From assembly GCA_022563315.1 (NCBI GenBank), contig JADFNO010000007.1:1-47664 (forward strand): a stretch of DNA of 47,664 nucleotides, read 5' to 3'. Below, piece by piece: positions 42,064 to 47,664 of the stretch (position 1 is the stretch's first letter; each line of letters begins with the position of its first letter). Under the pieces are notes generated by a model, which saw only the letters and a program-made list of their open reading frames with translations, made no database searches and was not told the origin of the DNA. A program made the position numbers and the translations under genes. The stretch comes from Planctomycetota bacterium. GTDB taxonomy: Bacteria; Planctomycetota; Phycisphaerae; Phycisphaerales; SM1A02.

Positions 42064-44685
42064 GTGATCCCCCAACGTCTTAGATCTCAATGTTTGACCG
42101 CCGGCGCTATTTTGCTTTGCCTCGGATTGCTGAGCTCGACGGCGCCGGCCCAGGACGGTCGGCCGCAACCCCTGCCTGCGAACGGTCCGCAACCGGCCCA
42201 AGCGCAACCACCACTGCCGCCACAGCCGCAGCCGCAGCCGGCCAACAGAGGTGCGACCCGCAACGGGCGTCGTCCAGCCAACGAGGAGAAGGTCAAGTTC
42301 AGCTTCAACGAGGTTCCGATCGACAAGACGATTTCGTTCATTGTCGAGACCACGGGCAAAGTCGTCATCCCGATTGATCTGAGCACGACCCTCAAGGCCA
42401 AGAAGATCACGCTGATTATCGACAAGTTTATTGACCGATCCGAAGCGCTGGATCTGTTGTTCCAGGCGTTTCGACTGAACGAGATCGGCGTGATCGAGAA
42501 AGAAGACCGAATCATCATTGCCCTGCTTAGCGAGATTCTGCAGTTCGATCCGCCGGTCATCGGAGCCGACGTGGACATCATGGGCGAGACGAATCGCGGC
42601 ACGGTCATCATGAAGTACTATCAACTGCGCAACGCCGACGCCGAAGACGTCAGCGGCAGCATCGAAGAGACATTGCCGGATTGGGCGACGATGACCGTTG
42701 ACATCGGCTCCAATCAAATCATCCTCCAGGGCGACATCGGTTTGTGCCAGCGGGTCCAGGAGATGATCGACAAGCTGGATCAGGTCTGGAAGACTCCAAA
42801 GACGCAGACCTTCCGGCTGAAGTATGCCGACGCTAACGAACTCGCCCAGCAGATTCTCGACCTGTTCGAGGAAACGCAATCTCGTTCGGGGGGGCGCTCG
42901 TCGCGCACGCAGCAGCCCAGTGCGCGGCGCGGGCAGTCGGCCGATCAGCGCCGCCTCGCCTTACAACGCGCGCGCGCCGCCACCGGAGGCGACGGGATCG
43001 GCGGCCAACCACTGGAGCTCCGCATCACCGTCGACGTCCAGCAGAACTCCGTCACCGTCAGCGGTGAGCCTACCGTGGTCGATCAGATCGCGGAGCTTAT
43101 CGTGAACGACTGGGATTTGCCCCGACCGGAAGGCACCGCCAAGGTGTATCTACTGGAGTACACCGATCCGATCAAAGTGCGTGACATGCTGCAGGAACTG
43201 CTGGGGCAGGAAAGCGGGGGTCGCCTCGGCGGCGGGCGCGGTCCCGGCGGCGCCGGCGGTCAACGAGCCGACATCCAGGACATTGTCGGCGGCATCTATC
43301 GAATCGAAGCGTACCCCGATTCCAACACACTCCTGGTCGTGTGCAAGACCGAAGAGAGCTTCAGCTTCCTCGACTCGATCATCGAGGAACTCGATCGGCC
43401 CATTATCCCCCGCCTTCCCCTGGTAGTTCCGCTCAAGCACGCCGATGCGGAGGCCGTCGCCGATGAGGTCAACGCTTTGCTGGCCCCGGCCGGCACCCGC
43501 GTCGATATCCAGCGGCGCCAGACAGGCCTGGCCGGATTTGAGATCGGCGGACCGGCCCAAGGCACCGCCGGCGGGGCCGCCCGTGAAGGCGAGGACGGCG
43601 GAACCATCACCTTTCCCTGGCAGCAGACCCGGCAGACCGAAGATGAGACGCCCCCCTCGGCACTCATCGGCAAGGTCCGCGTGGTGCCCATACACCGCCA
43701 GAACGCCGTGATGATCCTCGCTCCGGCCGAGTATCGCGACGCCGTTCGAGACTTCATCGTCAACGAGCTCGACAGCCCGGGGCGGCAGGTCATGATCTCC
43801 GTCATCATCGCTGAAATCGAGTTGACGGACGAGCTCGCCCTGGGACTTCGCTTGTCCAACAGCGACTCGATCCTCGGCGGCAACCTCGTCGACAACCGGC
43901 TCGGGGGAACGTTCGGCTTTACCGGCCAGGAGGACCCACTGTTTGAGAACTTCCTTGACCTTTCCATCCTGGACGTCAATTTCTCCATCAACGCGGCTAT
44001 TCAGGCGTTGAGTCAGAAAACCAACGTGCGCATTCTCCAGGAGCCGCGCATCTTCACGGCGGACAATCAGGAGGCCAGCTTCTTCCAAGGCCAAGACGTG
44101 CCGATCCTTATCGGCACGCAAACGACCGATGTGGGGACGGTCAACGAACAGATCGACTATCAACAGGTCGGTGTGGGCTTGAACGTTCGGCCCCGCATCA
44201 CCATCGAGGGTGATGTCGATCTGGAGATCAATCTCGAGATCTCCAGTATCGTCCCCGGCGCCGAGTTGTTCGGCTCGCCGATTTTCGATCGACGCGAGAC
44301 CACCACACAGGTGATTGTGAAGAACGGCCAGACGATCGTGATCTCCGGAATCATAAAGGACGTCGAATCGAAGATTACCCGCGGACTCCCGTTCCTCAGC
44401 GACATCCCCTTCATCGGCGAACTGTTCAAGTCACACGAGAGCACAAGGAGCCGCACTGAGTTGATCGCCTTCATCACCCCCGTGATCGTGGTTGACCCCA
44501 CTGAGAACGATACGAACTTCAATCGCGAAGAGCTCGAGTACCTTGATGATCTGATGCTTCCGCTTGAGGAACAGAGGCGCAGGATGCGCAAGAACAAGGA
44601 CAATCTCCGTTCGCGGCTGCTCTACAAGCAGTATGAGCGCTCACAGTCTCCGCCGGTGGACGTGGACGATCTGAACGACGGGTGA
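42064..44685 (+). CDS. gspD: Type II secretion secretin GspD
   Basis: 873 residues from GTG 42064. A signal peptide (MIPQRLRSQCLTAGAILLCL... to PAQ) is followed by a Pro/Gln-rich linker, an N0-like domain (FNEVPIDKTISFIVETTGKVV) and several N domains (VIMKYYQLRNADAEDVSGSIE; PRLPLVVPLKHADAEAVADEVNALL; VRVVPIHRQNAVMILAPAEYRDAV). The secretin core runs from about residue 575: VMISVIIAEIELTDELALGL, VRILQEPRIFTADNQEA and the conserved VGVGLNVRPRI, then VIVKNGQTIVISGIIKDVESK, GLPFLSDIPFIGELFK and ELIAFITPVIV. Gly/Arg-rich inserts sit between N domains (~275-310, ~385-405). It forms the outer-membrane channel. Last gene of the run but one. Confidence 0.94.
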   Translation: MIPQRLRSQCLTAGAILLCLGLLSSTAPAQDGRPQPLPANGPQPAQAQPPLPPQPQPQPANRGATRNGRRPANEEKVKFSFNEVPIDKTISFIVETTGKVVIPIDLSTTLKAKKITLIIDKFIDRSEALDLLFQAFRLNEIGVIEKEDRIIIALLSEILQFDPPVIGADVDIMGETNRGTVIMKYYQLRNADAEDVSGSIEETLPDWATMTVDIGSNQIILQGDIGLCQRVQEMIDKLDQVWKTPKTQTFRLKYADANELAQQILDLFEETQSRSGGRSSRTQQPSARRGQSADQRRLALQRARAATGGDGIGGQPLELRITVDVQQNSVTVSGEPTVVDQIAELIVNDWDLPRPEGTAKVYLLEYTDPIKVRDMLQELLGQESGGRLGGGRGPGGAGGQRADIQDIVGGIYRIEAYPDSNTLLVVCKTEESFSFLDSIIEELDRPIIPRLPLVVPLKHADAEAVADEVNALLAPAGTRVDIQRRQTGLAGFEIGGPAQGTAGGAAREGEDGGTITFPWQQTRQTEDETPPSALIGKVRVVPIHRQNAVMILAPAEYRDAVRDFIVNELDSPGRQVMISVIIAEIELTDELALGLRLSNSDSILGGNLVDNRLGGTFGFTGQEDPLFENFLDLSILDVNFSINAAIQALSQKTNVRILQEPRIFTADNQEASFFQGQDVPILIGTQTTDVGTVNEQIDYQQVGVGLNVRPRITIEGDVDLEINLEISSIVPGAELFGSPIFDRRETTTQVIVKNGQTIVISGIIKDVESKITRGLPFLSDIPFIGELFKSHESTRSRTELIAFITPVIVVDPTENDTNFNREELEYLDDLMLPLEEQRRRMRKNKDNLRSRLLYKQYERSQSPPVDVDDLNDG

Positions 44686-45863
44686 TGGAGACCGCGGCAA
44701 ACGCAGGATTGATCGTGGCGTTAGTGGGACTGGCCGTCGCTGGCTGTGAGACCCCGCCCGGCCCAGTTGCGGCCTCCGCGTCGTCTGAACAGTCTGCGCT
44801 ACCGATACCAGTCGTTCGAGCCCGCCAATTCGTCGCGGCGATCCTGCCGCTGGGAACCGTTCCCTACGACGGGTTTGCCCTGCCGATTGTTCGCCCCGAT
44901 GGACGAGCCGTCGCCACCCAAACGGGGTACGGGCCGTCCTGGCCGACAGTTCTGGCCGAGCCGGATGCCGTCGTACCGCGCGGCAGCGCGATCTCGGTCT
45001 ATGACTTGAGTTGGGCAGACGGCGAAGCCTCGCACCGATTTACGGTCAACGAACCGGCGATCCTCGGCCGATCGTGCGATCAGCGCGGATTCCTCATCGA
45101 ATCGCCGCGATCGGATGGATCACGATGGATCGGCTACGTCGCCTGGGAAACCGGCGCCATCCAGTGGCTGGTAGCGGATAAACATGTCAACGCCTTTGCC
45201 TCACTCGGCCGCGAAGGTCAATTGGCATGGTCACGCCGCGCGCAGGACGCTGCGCACTTCGATCTCGTCATCCGCACCGCAGAGAATGAATGGACCATCG
45301 CCGCCGAAGGTGACGACTGGCTCATGCCCACGTTCAGCGGCGTTGGCCATGGATTGTTCATCATGCGCCTCAACCACGGGGAGCTTACCGCCACCTTCAT
45401 GAGCGCAGCCGATCCCGAGTCGTCGCGCCGGTCGTTGGGGCATCTAACGCTAATGACCTCAGCGACACGGCGAGACGCGTATCAGAGTCTGGCCAGTCAC
45501 GCGGGCATCCTCGGCTCGGCCAGCCGTCGCCCCGATCACTTGGTCTTCTTCCATCCCAGCTCATTACGGATGGCCATCTGGCAACCGACCACGACACGGG
45601 CCGGGGCAAGTATTCTGCTGGCCGAACACTCGACCGCCGGCATGATTACGTCCGATGGTCTGGCGCTCATCACCGACGCCCACAGTCTGATCGTACAAAG
45701 CGTTGTTGATCTCAGCGACCGACGACGAATCGTGCCCGGTGTTCAGATCCCTCACCCGATCGCGTCGAAGCGCTGGCCCATTGTGCTCGCCGGTCCCGCT
45801 GGCGGCCTGGTCGATCTGACCGCCTTGCGCCTGCTCTCGTCCGATGCGCTGGACGACCGCTGA
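44685..45863 (+). CDS. Lipoprotein, translationally coupled to gspD, unknown function
   Basis: 392 residues from ATG 44685 (a GTG at 44682 would overlap the gspD stop by 4 bases). The lipoprotein signal METAANAGLIVALVGLAVAGC has lipobox VAGC (Cys ~21). The mature protein is beta-rich with repeated WxG/strand motifs (RWIGYVAWETGAIQWLV, EWTIAAEGDDWLMPTFSG), suggesting a beta-propeller-like fold, but no named family was recognised. Its stop-start contact with gspD makes it a candidate secretin pilotin or T2SS accessory lipoprotein; classical pilotins are much smaller, so this is only a suggestion. Confidence 0.75.
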   Translation: METAANAGLIVALVGLAVAGCETPPGPVAASASSEQSALPIPVVRARQFVAAILPLGTVPYDGFALPIVRPDGRAVATQTGYGPSWPTVLAEPDAVVPRGSAISVYDLSWADGEASHRFTVNEPAILGRSCDQRGFLIESPRSDGSRWIGYVAWETGAIQWLVADKHVNAFASLGREGQLAWSRRAQDAAHFDLVIRTAENEWTIAAEGDDWLMPTFSGVGHGLFIMRLNHGELTATFMSAADPESSRRSLGHLTLMTSATRRDAYQSLASHAGILGSASRRPDHLVFFHPSSLRMAIWQPTTTRAGASILLAEHSTAGMITSDGLALITDAHSLIVQSVVDLSDRRRIVPGVQIPHPIASKRWPIVLAGPAGGLVDLTALRLLSSDALDDR

Positions 45864-45940
45864 TCAACGGGTATGTCGCTCGCACCGATGCGCTCGATTC
45901 GATGCGCATCAGGCGACGCTGACGTGAGCCCGTCGTTGGG

Positions 45941-46078
45941 GTGCCACGCGCCTATCCACTCAGCGTCGTCGATTTGACTGAAGACGGATTCACATTGCGG
46001 GTGGCGGTCGTCGGCACGAACGCGAGCTCACGCCCACCGCATTACGACTGGGGTCTGGACTGCGTCGTGGTAAAGTAA
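45941..46078 (+). pseudogene. Short coding-like remnant (45 residues)
   Basis: A frame from GTG 45941 to TAA 46076 reads VPRAYPLSVVDLTEDGFTLRV..., then NASSRPPHYDWGLDCVVVK. It has the look of a real protein C terminus with alternating hydrophobic beta strands, but has no proper start region (an in-frame TGA lies just upstream) and no ribosome binding site. It may be the last part of a decayed gene after the gspD lipoprotein. No homologue recognised. Confidence 0.35.
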
Positions 46079-46117
46079 CGGCCAAAATCCAAGTGCTAGG
46101 GATCGCCACCTTGCTCG

Positions 46118-47664
46118 TTAGACATTGCCCGCCCCTTGGGCCTCTGATTCGGATTGGAGTTGGCCGCCGTTCTTTTCACCTTGGATGAACGTCTGCCCCT
46201 TGTATCGCATGGCGTAGAACACGAACGCGATCGCCGTCACGACCATGAGTGCGGTAAAGAACCAATAGTAATCAGCGCCTTCTAACTTGCTCGTACCGTC
46301 TTCATTTTGGATGATCTTGTTTACCGCGGCGGTAAAGAGATTCCCGAGACTGATCCCGAGGAAATACACACCCATGATGAACGATTTCATTTTCTTGGGA
46401 GCTTGGGTGTAGGCAAACTCCAGCGTGGTGATCGAGACCATCACTTCAGCGGCCGTAATTATTATATATGCGAGGATCTGCCAAGCGATCCCCGGCATGC
46501 CGGTCAGGCAGCTCGATATTACTGCGGGATCCAACTTCGCCGCTGCGGCAGCCTGGATAGCTTGCTCTAGTCCGTGGGAGGTAAAAGGCCCAGTCGTACC
46601 GAGCGCTGCCCAAAGCGCCTCAGCCGCTGCTGGCGCTGACTCCACGACACGCCCTTCGATCCAAGACGACAGCGCAAACGCGACAGCAGTGACGAACATT
46701 CCGATCGAGATTTTTCGTAACGCCGTGACTTTGAAGAACTTGTTCATCGCCGGATAGATCCCGTATAGAAACACGGGAATCAGAATGAGGATAAGAAGTG
46801 GGTTGGCCGCTTGAACTTGCGAAGGCAGGACAGTAACTCCCATCACTACTCGATTCATTTTGTCAGCCTGCAAAACCCACGCTGACCCAGTCTGATCGAA
46901 CAACGCCCAGAACATCGGAACAAAGATCAAAAATATAGGTGCAAGGTTCAGGAGCGCCCGACGACCATCAGGACCGAAGGTTTCGGTCTTGAACTTTTTC
47001 CAACCCGCCGGCGGAACGTGTACGAACCTGTGCCGACCAAGCCAGAACACGAACAAGGCAATCGCCATCAACACGCCCGGTACGCCAAACGCAAGCCATG
47101 GCCCCACTTTCGCCAGGAAGATCGGGGTGAGCATTGTGCTCGCGGCAGCACCAATGTTGATCGAGTAATAGAACCAGTGGAATATCTTCGTTATTAGATG
47201 CTTATTGCCCGAACCGAACTGATCACCCACGTGGGCAGATACGCACGGTTTCACACCCCCAGCTCCAATTGCGATGAGAATGAGCCCTGCAAAGAGCAGA
47301 GGTTTCATGTCCCACGCCTCGGTTATCTGACCGACATCCATCAGCGCGAGTACCCCGTGGCCCAGGCAATAGCCCAACGACAAGACGATGATCGTTCGAT
47401 ACTTGCCTAACACGATGTCCGACAACAGCGCGCCAAGCAGCGGGAAGAAATATGCTGCCGCAGTGAACAGATGATAAGTCATCTTGGCTTCTTCTTCACC
47501 CATAAAGTCCGGATTACCGGATCTATCCAGCAGATGTTTGGTCATGAAGATCACGAGAATCCCCTTCATTCCATAGAAGGAGAACCGTTCCGCCAATTCG
47601 TTTCCGATGATGTAGGGAATCCCCCCGGGCATCCGATCGGTGAGTGTCGGCGTATCGCGATACT
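46118..47664 (-). CDS. POT-family proton-coupled oligopeptide transporter, start beyond window
   Basis: At least 514 residues; 12 or more membrane helices. The motif [20 protein letters not shown] is the POT/PTR2 ExxERFxYYG signature for proton coupling. Others are [43 protein letters not shown] (FGAGGIKP-type second signature), TNVEAAEVMVS-like helix ([30 protein letters not shown], third signature). It imports di/tripeptides with H+. An ATG at 47632 is in frame, but the coding frame continues upstream to the window edge as [10 protein letters not shown], the usual ~20-residue lead before GIPYIIGNE, so the true start is outside. Confidence 0.93.
   Translation of the reverse strand, partial: YRDTPTLTDRMPGGIPYIIGNELAERFSFYGMKGILVIFMTKHLLDRSGNPDFMGEEEAKMTYHLFTAAAYFFPLLGALLSDIVLGKYRTIIVLSLGYCLGHGVLALMDVGQITEAWDMKPLLFAGLILIAIGAGGVKPCVSAHVGDQFGSGNKHLITKIFHWFYYSINIGAAASTMLTPIFLAKVGPWLAFGVPGVLMAIALFVFWLGRHRFVHVPPAGWKKFKTETFGPDGRRALLNLAPIFLIFVPMFWALFDQTGSAWVLQADKMNRVVMGVTVLPSQVQAANPLLILILIPVFLYGIYPAMNKFFKVTALRKISIGMFVTAVAFALSSWIEGRVVESAPAAAEALWAALGTTGPFTSHGLEQAIQAAAAAKLDPAVISSCLTGMPGIAWQILAYIIITAAEVMVSITTLEFAYTQAPKKMKSFIMGVYFLGISLGNLFTAAVNKIIQNEDGTSKLEGADYYWFFTALMVVTAIAFVFYAMRYKGQTFIQGEKNGGQLQSESEAQGAGNV

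Noticed and set aside
43150-44163. 337-codon open frame on the - strand inside gspD
   Set aside because: Antisense shadow of a clear secretin gene; no start signal or recognisable motif.

Overview
The window (about 60 % G+C by eye, no insertion sequence, phage, CRISPR array or RNA gene recognised) looks like a chromosomal segment of a planctomycete, probably Phycisphaerae or a relative. The reasons are: several secreted proteins ending in the same two-loop dockerin-like tail with the terminal signature DLLILLGNWG; zinc-ribbon membrane proteins with the CxxCGYSLKGL...CPECG motif; and proteins carrying flagellin hook-IN-like repeats. This assignment is inferred from protein style, not from a marker gene.

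Region 1 (1-11.5 kb) is an envelope and secretion region. It has a nitrilase fragment cut by the left edge, a fibro-slime domain protein, a seven-repeat VCBS/FG-GAP protein, an Asp-box (sialidase-like) protein, a second seven-repeat propeller protein and a PPC-like protein. Four of these share the C-terminal dockerin-like tail. Between them lie a cysteine-less FmdB-like protein, a TPR lipoprotein and a tandem pair of paralogues with a hook-IN-like domain.

Region 2 (11.7-22.1 kb) is mostly housekeeping and envelope maintenance: UDP-glucuronate decarboxylase (UDP-xylose synthesis), a perfectly phased heptanucleotide repeat block, anhydro-N-acetylmuramate kinase (anmK), a PepSY membrane protein, a lipoprotein/ECF sigma/anti-sigma operon, a CPA2-type cation:proton antiporter with a TrkA-N domain, and cobalamin-dependent methionine synthase (metH).

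Region 3 (22.3-30.1 kb) carries a NatAB-like ABC exporter; a translationally coupled pair of a COG1964-type radical SAM protein (the family of the archaeal tetraether lipid synthase) and a non-canonical Lgt-like membrane transferase; two zinc-ribbon membrane paralogues; and a long acyl-CoA synthetase related to plant AAE17/18. The radical SAM/Lgt pair is the best candidate for an undescribed system, possibly a membrane-lipid or lipid-anchor modification.

Region 4 (30.4-45.9 kb) is one long + strand run. It starts with a helical exported protein and continues with a near-complete type II secretion system in the order E-F-G-H-I-J-K-L-M-C-D, mostly with 4-8 base stop/start overlaps, and ends with a coupled lipoprotein. 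Prepilin peptidase (GspO) is not in the window. The dockerin-tailed proteins of region 1 are plausible cargo for such a system, but nothing in the sequence proves the link. A POT-family peptide transporter runs off the right edge.
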